Shown here: positions 26,609 to 36,406 of the stretch, in pieces
Layout of the letters: each line of letters begins with the position of its first letter
Position numbering within the stretch: the stretch's first letter is position 1
Source: Chitinophagales bacterium
Lineage (GTDB): Bacteria > Bacteroidota > Bacteroidia > Chitinophagales > JADIYW01
Reading direction: 5' to 3'
DNA: 64,000 nucleotides
NCBI GenBank assembly: GCA_023957235.1
Contig: JAMLHI010000001.1
Location: 558,001 to 622,000 of the forward strand
Notes under the pieces: model-generated
The model's database searches: none
What the model saw: the letters and a program-made list of their open reading frames with translations, nothing else
What the model was told of the DNA's origin: nothing
Made by a program: the position numbers and the translations under genes

Positions 26609-27732
26609 TTTTTAGAGAGTATTTGTTGAATAGCGTGAACAATAGTTGGTGTAGCTTCAGGTTTTCCTAGCGTTTTTATTTGTTCCGAGAGTTCTTTCAT
26701 TTTTAATGGTTGATTTAAAATCTCAAATACTGTTGAAATTAATTTTTCTCTAGCTTCAGAATCTTTCACTAATACAGCAGCACCTTTGTTGACCAATGCC
26801 ATCGCATTTTTGGTTTGATGGTCTTCTGCTACATTGGGAGAAGGTATTAGGATGGTAGGTTTTCCTACGATGCATAATTCTGAAATGGATAGTGCGCCGG
26901 CTCTGGATATAATAAGGTCCGCAGCAGCATAAGCATATTGCATCTCTTTTAAAAATTCAAGAATTTTAATTCCTTTTGGCAATTGGCTTCCCCACTTCTC
27001 ATGAATATTCTGATAATAATAACTTCCAGTTTGCCATATTACCTGAATTCCTTTTTCTGCAAAAGCATTGATTCCAAGTTCTAAGCTGTCATTTAATGTT
27101 TTGGCTCCCAAGCTTCCTCCAAAACTAAGTATAATAGGCTGACTTGGGTCTAGCCCAAAATATTTGCAACTCTCTTCTCTAGAAGGTAAGTTTTGGATGA
27201 TTGCACTCCTAATAGGATTGCCTGAATAGATAATCTTATCACTAGCAAAAAACTGATCCATGTTGGGGTAAGCGACAAAAATATTTTTAGCTTTTTTAGC
27301 TAGTATTTTATTGGTGATTCCAGGGTAAGAGTTTTGCTCTTGTATGATAGTAGGTACTCCTGATAATGCAGCTGCAAATATTAATGGACCACTAGCATAA
27401 CCTCCAACTCCTATTGCCAAATCTGGTTGGAAGTTTTTAATGATTTTCCTAGCCTTCAAAAGGCTTTTAATAACTTTTAAAGGAAATTTCAGATTTTGCA
27501 GACTGAGAGATCTTTGTAAGCCACTAATTTCTAATCCTTCAATTTGGTATCCTGCATTTGGAACTTTTTCCATTTCCATCTTCCCCAAAGCACCTACAAA
27601 TAGAATTTCTTTTGCAATACCCATATCTCTCAGACCATCAGCTATAGCAATGGCAGGAAAGATATGCCCTCCTGTTCCGCCACCTGAAATGATGATTTTA
27701 TATTTTGGGTTTGCACTCATAGATTTAGACAT
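26605..27732 (-). CDS. murG: UDP-GlcNAc--lipid I GlcNAc transferase (lipid II synthase)
   Basis: This 375-residue GT28 glycosyltransferase has the N-terminal loop SGGGTGGHIFPAIAIAD, GVGGYASGP, IQEQNSYPG and LSFGGSLGAK. The UDP-GlcNAc site is RAGALSISELCIVGKPTILIP, split at GKP, followed by EDHQTKNA. It transfers GlcNAc to lipid I at the inner face of the membrane. The annotated start at 27732 gives MSKSMSANPKYKII; an internal Met5 is possible. It overlaps the ftsW stop by 8 bases and murC by 4. Confidence 0.97.
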   Translation of the reverse strand: MSKSMSANPKYKIIISGGGTGGHIFPAIAIADGLRDMGIAKEILFVGALGKMEMEKVPNAGYQIEGLEISGLQRSLSLQNLKFPLKVIKSLLKARKIIKNFQPDLAIGVGGYASGPLIFAAALSGVPTIIQEQNSYPGITNKILAKKAKNIFVAYPNMDQFFASDKIIYSGNPIRSAIIQNLPSREESCKYFGLDPSQPIILSFGGSLGAKTLNDSLELGINAFAEKGIQVIWQTGSYYYQNIHEKWGSQLPKGIKILEFLKEMQYAYAAADLIISRAGALSISELCIVGKPTILIPSPNVAEDHQTKNAMALVNKGAAVLVKDSEAREKLISTVFEILNQPLKMKELSEQIKTLGKPEATPTIVHAIQQILSKK

Positions 27733-28906
27733 TTAATTCGGTTGATGGTTTTTGTTTTCCTAATCCATTGGTTGTATTGGAAGTTTGGATATGTCTGCTG
27801 ACGCTAAGTATGATTCCCATTGCAAACCCATTGAACCATATTGAGGAGCCTCCCATGCTTACAAATGGAAGGGTCAATCCAGTTACAGGCAATAAGTTAA
27901 CCGCAACTCCCATATTGATAAATGCCTGAATGACAATGCTCATCCCCAGCCCTAATGCCATTAATGCGCTAAAAATCCGATTGCTGTTTTGAACGATTTT
28001 AATTATTCTGTATAAGAGTAAGAGATATACAAATATGACGGCAGCTCCTCCCATCATACCATATTCTTCTATGATAGTGGCAAATATAAAGTCAGAGTAG
28101 GATTCTGGAAGGTAATTACTCTGTGTGCTTTTTCCAGGGGCAAATCTGATTAGCCCACCTTTTGCAATAGCCATTTTTGAGTGCATGACCTGATATGTTG
28201 GATTTTCTGGGTCAGCATGGATATAGTCATTGATTCTACCTTTCCATGTTTCATATCTACTTTCTTTAGAAAAGGCAGAAATAACTATGACAGTTATTCC
28301 TACTAATAGCCCTATTCCAATAGTGGAAAAGATATATTTCATATTGACTCGCCCTAAAAATAAGATGATAATATTAGTCATGAACAATATGAGCGCAGTG
28401 GACATGTTCTCTTTCATTATAAGCCCACAAATGATTGCAATAGGTACCATTACAGGTAAAAAACCTTCTTTGAAACTTTTGATAACACCTTGTTTGATGG
28501 CGAGAGTTCTTGAAGTGTACATGATAAGAGCAAGTTTTGCAAAATCACTACTTTGGAAAGAAATATTAATTAAAGGAAGGGTTATCCATCTTTTAGCATC
28601 ATTAGCCTCTTGCCCTAAAAGCATTGTGTACACTAGTAATGGAACACTTGCAAAAAGCATCCATGTTGCAATTTTGTCAAAATATTTATGATCTATTTTT
28701 TGAACTAAATATGCAATTACAAGCCCTAATACTAAGATAATCATATGCTTGAACAGATAATATTCTGTATTTCCTCCCTGTTCTCTATATGCAAGCGATC
28801 GAGTAGCACTATACACCGTCCAGAGGGACAATGCTGATAAAAACAACAGAATTCCCCAAATTTGACGGTCTCCTTTTTTAATATTTTCTATAAGGTTTCC
28901 TACCAT
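27725..28906 (-). CDS. ftsW: SEDS-family peptidoglycan glycosyltransferase FtsW
   Basis: This 393-residue polytopic protein has about ten hydrophobic segments and SEDS-family signatures. These include KRWITLPLINISFQSSDFAKLALIMY (only parts quoted by family), the conserved FAPGKSTQSNYLPESYSDFI loop, EEYGMMGG and LTLPFVSMGGSS. It polymerises lipid II into glycan at the septum together with FtsI. Position between murD and murG inside the dcw cluster favours FtsW over the elongation homologue RodA. Spacing to murD is 2 bases. Confidence 0.94.
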   Translation of the reverse strand: MVGNLIENIKKGDRQIWGILLFLSALSLWTVYSATRSLAYREQGGNTEYYLFKHMIILVLGLVIAYLVQKIDHKYFDKIATWMLFASVPLLVYTMLLGQEANDAKRWITLPLINISFQSSDFAKLALIMYTSRTLAIKQGVIKSFKEGFLPVMVPIAIICGLIMKENMSTALILFMTNIIILFLGRVNMKYIFSTIGIGLLVGITVIVISAFSKESRYETWKGRINDYIHADPENPTYQVMHSKMAIAKGGLIRFAPGKSTQSNYLPESYSDFIFATIIEEYGMMGGAAVIFVYLLLLYRIIKIVQNSNRIFSALMALGLGMSIVIQAFINMGVAVNLLPVTGLTLPFVSMGGSSIWFNGFAMGIILSVSRHIQTSNTTNGLGKQKPSTELNV

Positions 28907-28908
28907 GG

Positions 28909-30246
28909 TTACAAATTCCTAATACATCTTTTAAATTGATTTCCTCTGTCTTCGTAATTTTCAAATAAATCAAAACTGGCACAAGCTGGGGAAAGTAATA
29001 CAACATCTCCACTTTCAGCTATATGGCTAGCTAAGCGTACTGCCTCTTGAGCACTGTCAGCATCAACAATATATCCGACTTCATTTGTAAATGCCTGATG
29101 CAGTTTATTGTTGTCTTTGCCTAGGCAGATGATAGCTTTGACTTTTTCTTGGACAAGTTTTTGTAGAATAGTATAGTCATTCCCTTTATCAACACCACCT
29201 ACAATCCATACGACTTGCTTGTTCATTGTCTCTAATGCATACCATACAGAATTAACATTTGTAGCTTTAGAGTCGTTGATATAATCTACGCCATTAATAG
29301 TAGCAACAAATTCCAATCGATGCTCTAAATTGGTGAAATCTTGTAAACTTTCTCTGATTGTCTCTTTTCGAACTCCTACTAACTTGGCCGCAACTCCGGC
29401 AGCCATTGAGTTGTAAGAATTGTGGATTCCTTGTAGTGCAAATTCATTAATAGGCATAATAGTATATGGTTTCTCTAGGTTTATGATAAATTGATTGTCA
29501 CTTATATAGGCTTTAGCTCCTGATTGGTTTTCAATGGAAAACGGTATTTGAGTGACAGAAGATGTGATGCCATTTAAATGTGTTATTGTGACAGGATCGT
29601 CTGCACAATAGATAAAATAATCTTGTTCAGTTTGATTTTTAGTGATGCTGAATTTTGAATGAATATAATTTTCAAACTTGTAGTCATATCTGTCTAAATG
29701 ATCTTCTGTGATATTACAAAGTACAGCAATGTTAGGTCTGAATGTAACACAGCCATCAAGTTGGAAACTGCTCAATTCCAATACATACCATTCTGTTGGA
29801 GATGTTGCTATCAATCGAGCAAAGGATTTTCCAATATTTCCTCCTAATGAAACATGATAGCCTGCTTTTTTCAGTATGTGGTAAATCAAAGATGTGGTAG
29901 TTGTTTTGCCGTTAGAACCGGTGATTGCAAGTATTTTTCCATTGCAGAATCTATAAGCCCATTCTATCTCTGAGATAATTTCTTTTCCTAAGGCCACTAA
30001 GGTTTTAATCAGCTCTACTTTATCAGGAATCCCTGGGCTCTTGATGATGATATCTGCATTTGTAATTTTTTCAAGGGTATGTTGTCCTTGTTCGAATTCA
30101 ATTTGATAAGTATTTAATTCATCTATATAAGAGGGTTTGATAATGCCTTTGTCTGTAACAAAGACATCAAATCCTTGCTTTTTAGCAAGAATGGCAGCTC
30201 CAATTCCGCTTTCTCCTGAACCTAATATCACTACTCTTTTTGACAT
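28909..30246 (-). CDS. murD: UDP-N-acetylmuramoylalanine--D-glutamate ligase
   Basis: This 445-residue Mur ligase has VVILGSGESGIGAAILAK at the N-terminus, the ATP loop ITGSNGKTTTTSLI, LELSSFQLD, CNITEDHLDRYD, GIHNSYNSMAAG and NDSKATNVNSVWYAL. It adds D-Glu to UDP-MurNAc-L-Ala. The C-terminal LLSPACASFDLFENYEDRG is a MurD hallmark that separates it from MurC and MurE. It sits 1 base from mraY and 2 bases from ftsW in the cluster. Confidence 0.97.
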   Translation of the reverse strand: MSKRVVILGSGESGIGAAILAKKQGFDVFVTDKGIIKPSYIDELNTYQIEFEQGQHTLEKITNADIIIKSPGIPDKVELIKTLVALGKEIISEIEWAYRFCNGKILAITGSNGKTTTTSLIYHILKKAGYHVSLGGNIGKSFARLIATSPTEWYVLELSSFQLDGCVTFRPNIAVLCNITEDHLDRYDYKFENYIHSKFSITKNQTEQDYFIYCADDPVTITHLNGITSSVTQIPFSIENQSGAKAYISDNQFIINLEKPYTIMPINEFALQGIHNSYNSMAAGVAAKLVGVRKETIRESLQDFTNLEHRLEFVATINGVDYINDSKATNVNSVWYALETMNKQVVWIVGGVDKGNDYTILQKLVQEKVKAIICLGKDNNKLHQAFTNEVGYIVDADSAQEAVRLASHIAESGDVVLLSPACASFDLFENYEDRGNQFKRCIRNL

Positions 30247-30247
30247 T

Positions 30248-31555
30248 TTATCTAACTTTTAAAGTGATAATTGAGATGACGGCCAATATGATACTGATGA
30301 TCCAAAATCGGGCAGTTATTTTAGTTTCATGATATCCCAATTTTTGATAATGGTGATGTAGAGGTGTCATTTTAAAGAATCGATTGCTTTCTGCATAAGG
30401 TCTTCCATACCTTTTCAAACGATATTTAAAAACTCCCCTCTGAATGAGTACTGATAGCGTTTCTGCAAAAAATATCCCACATAAAATTGGAATTAATAAT
30501 TCTTTGCGGACTATGATAGCAATAGTAGCAATTACTCCACCGAGCATTAAACTACCTGTATCTCCCATAAATATAGTTGCAGGATGTGTATTATACCATA
30601 AAAATCCTACACAGGCTCCTACAATAGCAGCACTTGCAATAAGGACTTCACCTGATTCAGGAATGTATAAGATGTTCAGATAGTCTGCCAATACTACGTT
30701 GCCAGATACAAAAGCAAATAGTCCCAATGAGAGCATGTTGATTGCAGACACTCCCGATGTGAGGCCGTCAAGTCCATCTGCTAAATTGGCGGCATTGGAA
30801 ACAGCCGTTATGATGAATATGATGACTGGAATAAATATAATCCAACCCCATTTGGTATAATCATTTGTAAAAGGTTTTAGAAAATAACTATAGTCCCATA
30901 AATTGTCTTTGAGAAAAGGAACATTGGTTTTGAATGAACGAATATCGTGTGTAACATAATATCCATTTTCTACGATTTCAATGTTTTGTCCTTTTTGGTA
31001 AGTCTTTACTTTTACTGGGTTGTTCCAGTCTATTTTGCCATCTTCTTGTATTTTATAGTAATATGCTTTTTCAAAATCTTTGACTCTTACATCTTCATGG
31101 GAATATAATACAGCACCTACGATAATCCCTAATAATACTTGGGCAATAATTTTGTATTTGCCATCAACTCCATCTTTGTTTTTCTTCACTAATTTGAGAT
31201 AATCATCAAGAAATCCTATTCCTGACATTAAGATGATAGTAATGATAATCAGCCAGATATAAACATTGTCTAATTTGGCCAAAAGTAATATCGGCACTAG
31301 TATTGCAATAATCATGATAATGCCTCCCATAGTAGGAGTGTCTTTCTTGTCCACTTGACCAGGCAATCCTAAGTCTCTTATTATCTCCCCAATTTGTGAT
31401 TTTTGTAATTTTAAAATAATTTTCTTGCCTATTACTATTGCAATGAAAAAAGAAATAATAAAAGCTAAAGCAGCTCTAAAAGTACTGTATTGAAATAGCC
31501 TTGTCCCAGCTAAAGCATAATGTTGATATAGAAAGTTAGATAGATAATAAAGCAT
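30248..31555 (-). CDS. mraY: Phospho-N-acetylmuramoyl-pentapeptide transferase (with enlarged loop)
   Basis: This membrane enzyme transfers phospho-MurNAc-pentapeptide to undecaprenyl phosphate to make lipid I. Seen motifs are KKDTPTMGG, GFLDDYLKLVKKNKDG, NAANLADGLDGLTSG, FMGDTGSLMLGG and the HHHYQKLGYHETKI loop. It is 435 residues against about 360 in E. coli. The excess is a hydrophilic insert near residues 155-235, starting around HEDVRVKDFEKAYYY and ending before the KPFTND segment. MraY proteins of this phylum are often longer, as I recall. Its start codon overlaps the murE stop region by 1 base. Confidence 0.96.
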   Translation of the reverse strand: MLYYLSNFLYQHYALAGTRLFQYSTFRAALAFIISFFIAIVIGKKIILKLQKSQIGEIIRDLGLPGQVDKKDTPTMGGIIMIIAILVPILLLAKLDNVYIWLIIITIILMSGIGFLDDYLKLVKKNKDGVDGKYKIIAQVLLGIIVGAVLYSHEDVRVKDFEKAYYYKIQEDGKIDWNNPVKVKTYQKGQNIEIVENGYYVTHDIRSFKTNVPFLKDNLWDYSYFLKPFTNDYTKWGWIIFIPVIIFIITAVSNAANLADGLDGLTSGVSAINMLSLGLFAFVSGNVVLADYLNILYIPESGEVLIASAAIVGACVGFLWYNTHPATIFMGDTGSLMLGGVIATIAIIVRKELLIPILCGIFFAETLSVLIQRGVFKYRLKRYGRPYAESNRFFKMTPLHHHYQKLGYHETKITARFWIISIILAVISIITLKVR

Positions 31556-33021
31556 TACTTGTTCATTTCAATAAAAGTTTCTTGCAATATCGCTTTGTCA
31601 TTAAAAGGATACTTGACTCCTTTGATTTCTTGATAGGTTTCATGCCCTTTCCCAGCAATCAAAATAATATCTCCCTTATTGGCCATTATTGTTGCGGTTC
31701 TGATAGCCTCTTTTCTATCTGCCTGAATAATTATTTTTTTGTAATATTCCCTAGGCACACCTTCTTGCATTTGTTGGATGATGTCCATAGGATCTTCACT
31801 TCTTGGATTGTCAGTTGTAATAATGACTTTGTCGCTTAATTCAGATGCAATTAATGCCATTTTAGGCCTTTTCCCTTTATCTCTATCACCACCACATCCA
31901 ATAATAGTGATTAGTTGTTCATTGCCTGTTCGGACTTCTCTGATGGTATCTAATACATTTTTGAGCGCATCTGGAGTATGAGCATAATCAACAATTCCGA
32001 TGATGGATTCTTGAGCTGATTTTATCCATTCAAATCTTCCTATTGCACCTTTAAGCATACTGAGTTGAGTCAATGTTTGAATGGAATCCATTTTGAGTTG
32101 GTCAGCAATTGCTATGACTGTCAATAAGTTGTATGCATTAAACCTTCCCATTAGCTGTGTGTGCAGCTCTGTCTTATCTATCGAAAGTACAAGTCCATTA
32201 AAACTATCTTCGAGTATTCGTGTTTGGTAGTCAGCAATTGTTTTGATGGCAAAAGTCAACTGTTTAGCCTTACAGTTTTGGAGCATTATTTCCCATCTTG
32301 CATCATCTTTATTTACTAAAGCAAAAGCTGTTTTAGGTAGATTGTCAAAAAATTTCTTTTTTGCATAGATGTATTCCATGAATGTTTTGTGATAATCCAA
32401 ATGATCATGGGTGATATTTGTAAAGACACCTCCTGTGAACAATAATCCAAAGATTCGGTCTTGATGAATCGCATGTGAGCTTACCTCCATAAACGCATAT
32501 TCACATCCTTGCTCAACCATTTTGTGCAGTAATGAGTTAATATGAATTGCATCTGAAGTGGTATGTGTTGAAGGATATACTTCGTCATTAATAATATTCT
32601 GAACAGTAGATAATAGACCTACTTTATATCCTAATCCTTTAAATAATTGGTAGCATAATGTACTAACTGTTGTTTTCCCATTTGTACCTGTGATTCCTAC
32701 TAGTTTTAATTTCTCTGATGGATGGTCATAAAAATTGGCGGCTACTATGCCCAGTGCTTTATGGCTATCTTGAACAACAATATATGTGACATTACTGTTC
32801 TTTTCAATAGGCAATTGTTCACATACAATTAGTACAGCTCCTTGTTGTATAGCTGAATGGATATATTGATGTCCATCAACTGAAGTTCCTTTTAGCGCAA
32901 AAAAGGCCCATCCGTATTCGATTTGACGGGAATTTATAGCAAGTGCTTCTACTTCTATTTGAGTAGAACCATAGACTTCTATAATATTAACTCCATATAA
33001 TATGTCTCTAGCTATTTTCAC
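31555..33021 (-). CDS. murE: UDP-MurNAc-L-Ala-D-Glu--diamino acid ligase, probably meso-diaminopimelate-adding
   Basis: This 488-residue Mur ligase has the ATP loop GITGTNGKTTVSTL, EVSSHAIHQDR, TNITHDHLDYH, VDYAHTPDALKNVL and GCGGDRDKGKRP. The specificity motif reads DNPR (in TTDNPRSEDP), the form associated with meso-diaminopimelate rather than lysine. The cell wall is therefore likely of the Gram-negative DAP type. It follows the FtsI gene by 7 bases. Length and motifs are canonical. Confidence 0.96.
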   Translation of the reverse strand: MKIARDILYGVNIIEVYGSTQIEVEALAINSRQIEYGWAFFALKGTSVDGHQYIHSAIQQGAVLIVCEQLPIEKNSNVTYIVVQDSHKALGIVAANFYDHPSEKLKLVGITGTNGKTTVSTLCYQLFKGLGYKVGLLSTVQNIINDEVYPSTHTTSDAIHINSLLHKMVEQGCEYAFMEVSSHAIHQDRIFGLLFTGGVFTNITHDHLDYHKTFMEYIYAKKKFFDNLPKTAFALVNKDDARWEIMLQNCKAKQLTFAIKTIADYQTRILEDSFNGLVLSIDKTELHTQLMGRFNAYNLLTVIAIADQLKMDSIQTLTQLSMLKGAIGRFEWIKSAQESIIGIVDYAHTPDALKNVLDTIREVRTGNEQLITIIGCGGDRDKGKRPKMALIASELSDKVIITTDNPRSEDPMDIIQQMQEGVPREYYKKIIIQADRKEAIRTATIMANKGDIILIAGKGHETYQEIKGVKYPFNDKAILQETFIEMNK

Positions 33022-33028
33022 TGTTTTC

Positions 33029-35122
33029 TTAATTCATGACTATATAAATATGATTTCCTCTAGTTATATTGGTACCTGGTGCAATGGATTGCTTTTGAAC
33101 CTTTCCAATACCAGAATATGTAATTTTTAATCCAAGCGATTCCATGAGATAGATTGCATCATCAAAGCTTAATCCTATTAGGTCTGGCATTTTAGATTCA
33201 GATGTAGCACTTGGGGCTAGTTTGACACCTGATTTTCTTACTTCAGTTTCAACAAAGTCAATTTCATCTGCTAATTTTGTAGGATATCCAAAATGGTCTA
33301 AAATGTTCTTGACCTGATGATTTTCGCCTTTCATCTTCGCTAATAAAATTGGAGGAGTAGATATCTCTTTGGTATAATCTGGAGCAATATTTATATCTGT
33401 AGCAAGTGCTCTTTCAGCTATTTCTTTGAATACTGGGCCAGCTATGCCTCCCCCAGTTCTGTAAGCTCCCTTAGGATTGTATATCATCACTATACAAGAA
33501 TATCTAGGGTTGGTGACAGGAAAAAATCCTGCAAACATGGCTTGATTTGCATTTGAAAATGTTCCTGCAGATCGATCTAATATTTTTGCAGTTCCAGATT
33601 TTCCTCCTAGCTCAAAATATTCAGAACGTATAGATTTTCCTGTTCCTTTGGGATTTTCAACGACCTCTTTCAACATAGCTTTTAACTGGTCAATTGCTTT
33701 TTGGCTAGCAATAGGAGTTGAGGCAATTTGGGGTTTTATCTCTTTAATTACTTTGCCATTTTTTCCTATTTTTTCAACTAAATATGGTTTTGCTCTATAT
33801 CCATTATTTGCTATAGTATTATAAAAGGTTAATAATTGTAATGGGCTAAAAGTCTGTTCATAACCTGTCGCTCTCCATGGAAGGGATAAATTACTCCATT
33901 GTTTAGGTGGTGTAACTTTTGGATTTGTTTCACCCAATAAGTCAATTCCAGATTTTTGTGTCAATCCATATTTTTTCAAATTATTATAAAATTCGTTTTT
34001 GTTCTTTTTATAATGCTTATCAATTAATCTGGCAATAGCAATGTTGGAAGAACGAGCAAAAGCTTCTTTGATACTTAGAATTGGATCATGAATATGTTCA
34101 TCGCTCATTCTCCTTCCATAAAAATTCCAGACTCCTCCTCCATTATATACCGTATCATTGATATCGACATAACCTTTATCCAATAACATAAGATAACTAA
34201 CTGCTTTAAATGTGGAGCCTGGTTCGGATTTGAATGTTACAGCATAGTTCTCTATTTCCCATAGTCTCCCGTCACCACTTCTTCCTAAATTGGCTATGGC
34301 TCTAATAGCACCTGTTTTGACATCCATGACTATTGCACATCCAAAATCTGCTTGACTGGAATCTAAGGCTTTGAATAGTGAAGTCTCTGCTGCGTCTTGA
34401 AGGTTAATGTCTATTGTTGTATAAATATCAAGTCCATTGATAGGGGAGATGGCCAAACTGTCATTGATAGGCATCCAAGTGTCACCAGCAATTTTTTGCT
34501 TTAAAACTTGTCCTGCTTGTCCTGCTAATATATTATCATAATAAGCTTCTAATCCCACTGGCGCTACATTTTCCCTGTAAACTCCAATAGTACGCTGTGC
34601 TAATAAATTATATGGATTTTTACGGTTTTGTTTAGTTTCAACAATAAGACCCCCTTTATTTTTGCCCTCTCTGAATAAAGGCCATTGTTTTATCGCTTTA
34701 AGTGCAGGATAACTAGCACCTCTTTTGATTAAAAAATACCTTTTTTTATTTTTTTTAGCTTGAATAAGGTCACTTTTATATTTGGTGAGACTTTGCTTTT
34801 GAAACACATTTGCCATATACCACGCAAGGGAATCAACATTAGCATCAAATAATTCTTGAGACATTCCTTGTGCTCCAAAATCGACATATAAATCAAAGTA
34901 AGGGATAGAGGTGGCAAGCAGATTTTCATCATAACCATAAATATTTCCTCGTTCTGAAGGGATTGAAAATAAACGAGTTGAGAGATCCTTTGATTTTTTT
35001 TGCCAATATCCATCTTTATAGTTTTGAATGAGATATACTTGAACCAATATAGATATAGCACTCAAGAAGATGAGTGCATAAACGAAGTAAATCCGCAATA
35101 ATATATTGGTTTTAATTTTCAT
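33029..35122 (-). CDS. ftsI: Division transpeptidase FtsI/PBP3-like with C-terminal PASTA domain
   Basis: This 697-residue class B penicillin-binding protein has an N-terminal membrane helix (IYFVYALIFLSAISILVQVYL). A dimerisation domain with SERGNIYGYD and the transpeptidase domain follow. The active-site motifs are STFK (SEPGSTFKAVSYL), SSN (FARSSNIAIARL) and KSGT (LGGKSGTAKIL). The last 70 residues form one PASTA domain (MPDLIGLSFDDAIYLMESLG), less common in proteobacterial FtsI but frequent in this phylum. It cross-links septal peptidoglycan with FtsW. It overlaps the ftsL-like gene by 11 bases. Confidence 0.95.
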   Translation of the reverse strand: MKIKTNILLRIYFVYALIFLSAISILVQVYLIQNYKDGYWQKKSKDLSTRLFSIPSERGNIYGYDENLLATSIPYFDLYVDFGAQGMSQELFDANVDSLAWYMANVFQKQSLTKYKSDLIQAKKNKKRYFLIKRGASYPALKAIKQWPLFREGKNKGGLIVETKQNRKNPYNLLAQRTIGVYRENVAPVGLEAYYDNILAGQAGQVLKQKIAGDTWMPINDSLAISPINGLDIYTTIDINLQDAAETSLFKALDSSQADFGCAIVMDVKTGAIRAIANLGRSGDGRLWEIENYAVTFKSEPGSTFKAVSYLMLLDKGYVDINDTVYNGGGVWNFYGRRMSDEHIHDPILSIKEAFARSSNIAIARLIDKHYKKNKNEFYNNLKKYGLTQKSGIDLLGETNPKVTPPKQWSNLSLPWRATGYEQTFSPLQLLTFYNTIANNGYRAKPYLVEKIGKNGKVIKEIKPQIASTPIASQKAIDQLKAMLKEVVENPKGTGKSIRSEYFELGGKSGTAKILDRSAGTFSNANQAMFAGFFPVTNPRYSCIVMIYNPKGAYRTGGGIAGPVFKEIAERALATDINIAPDYTKEISTPPILLAKMKGENHQVKNILDHFGYPTKLADEIDFVETEVRKSGVKLAPSATSESKMPDLIGLSFDDAIYLMESLGLKITYSGIGKVQKQSIAPGTNITRGNHIYIVMN

Positions 35123-35510
35123 GAGGTGGAACTACAATTTTATATGGAGGCGTTTTGATACTTTTTAATCCTATACTTTGAACCCTTGTTTCTATGTCTG
35201 ACTGCATACTTTGTTTCAATAAGTCAGATTTTATAGAGAGATGCTCCCATCTCAGATCTTTGATTTCTTTTTCTAAGTTGGCTGCTTCTCTTACCATTTT
35301 TACAGCTTTATGTGAATTGTAAATATGAAAAATACCAATGGTGATGATGAAAAGAATAAAGAATGCTTGCTTAAAAATGACTGAGTATTTTGAAATATCT
35401 TCTAACCCAAACAAGTCCAAAAGCTCTTTTAAAAAGAGTTCTTTTAAACTTTCTTTTTCGGGAGAATTGTTATTTTCCACTGGATTGGATATGTTCTTAT
35501 TGGAGCTCAT
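35112..35510 (-). CDS. ftsL: FtsL-like cell division protein
   Basis: This 132-residue bitopic protein has an acidic, Asn/Ser-rich cytoplasmic N-terminus and one membrane helix near residues 48-66 (AFFILFIITIGIFHIYNSH). A coiled-coil-prone segment follows (REAANLEKEIKDLRWEHLS). Sequence similarity to E. coli FtsL is minimal, as usual for this family. Its position between rsmH and ftsI, where ftsL sits in most dcw clusters, decides the call. It should form a complex with FtsQ and FtsB. Overlaps: 4 bases with rsmH, 11 with ftsI. Confidence 0.82.
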   Translation of the reverse strand: MSSNKNISNPVENNNSPEKESLKELFLKELLDLFGLEDISKYSVIFKQAFFILFIITIGIFHIYNSHKAVKMVREAANLEKEIKDLRWEHLSIKSDLLKQSMQSDIETRVQSIGLKSIKTPPYKIVVPPHEN

Positions 35511-36406
35511 ATTTTTTCAGCAATTCTTAGTTTTGCACTTCTAGATCTAGGGTTTTGGTCAATTTCTTCTGGTTTTGCTTCAATAGGTTTTTTAGTGATT
35601 AATTTCCAAGGGCAGTCATAGCGACCATATAAGTCTTTCGCAGGAATACCTTTGGTGATACCGTATTTCATAAAGTTTTTTACAGGCCTGTCTTCCAATG
35701 AATGATAAGACATAATGACAAGTCTTCCTCCTGATTTCAGTGATAAAGGTGTTTGCTCCAAAAATTCTTCAATCGCTTTAATTTCATCATTGACTTCAAT
35801 TCTTAGTGCTTGAAATACTTGAGCTAAATACTTGACACCTTTTCCTTTGGATAAAGGAAGAGCGACTTCAGAAAGTTTTGAAGTGGAGTCTATTGAACCA
35901 TTCACCTCTATGGCTTCTTTAATAGCAGAGCTCAGTCTTCTTGCATTATCTATTTCTCCATATTTGAAGAAAATTGCTGTTAGTTGTTCTCTAGAATAAG
36001 TATTTATTACTTCCCATGCACTTAAAGGTGAAGTCGTGTCCATCCGCATATCTAATTGCCCGTCAAATCGAATAGAGAAGCCTCTATCTGGGGTGTCTAT
36101 TTGATGAGAGGATACTCCAAAGTCGGCTAAAATTCCATCTACTGGAATAGCCTTGTGTAGCCTGAGGAATTTGTATAAATGCCTATAATTGCTATGAATA
36201 AAAGTAATTCTAGAATCACTAGGCAAATTGTCTTTTGCATGAATGTCTTGATCGAAAACAAACAATCTTCCCTTCTCGTTTAATCTTTCCAGTATAGCCA
36301 TGCTATGTCCACCACCTCCGAATGTAACATCTACATACGTGCCTTGAGGATGTATATTTAATCCTTCTAAACATTCATTTAACATTACTGGTATGTGGTA
36401 TGTCAT
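35507..36406 (-). CDS. rsmH: 16S rRNA (cytosine-1402-N4)-methyltransferase
   Basis: The preferred start is ATG 36406, giving MTYHIPVMLNECLEGLNI. It overlaps the mraZ stop by one base (TAATG); the longer start at 36418 is possible. The 299-residue product has VDVTFGGGGHS (SAM-binding loop), DILADFGVSSHQ-like LADFGVSSHQID, RGFSIRFDGQLDMRMD, FQALRIEVNDE and MSYHSLEDRPVK. It methylates N4 of C1402 in 16S rRNA. It is translationally coupled to mraZ, as in most bacteria. Confidence 0.96.
   Translation of the reverse strand: MTYHIPVMLNECLEGLNIHPQGTYVDVTFGGGGHSMAILERLNEKGRLFVFDQDIHAKDNLPSDSRITFIHSNYRHLYKFLRLHKAIPVDGILADFGVSSHQIDTPDRGFSIRFDGQLDMRMDTTSPLSAWEVINTYSREQLTAIFFKYGEIDNARRLSSAIKEAIEVNGSIDSTSKLSEVALPLSKGKGVKYLAQVFQALRIEVNDEIKAIEEFLEQTPLSLKSGGRLVIMSYHSLEDRPVKNFMKYGITKGIPAKDLYGRYDCPWKLITKKPIEAKPEEIDQNPRSRSAKLRIAEKI

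Noticed and set aside
28230..28691. 153-codon open frame on the plus strand opposite ftsW
   Set aside because: It lies entirely antisense to a well-conserved gene, has no recognisable motif, and reflects codon bias of the opposite strand.
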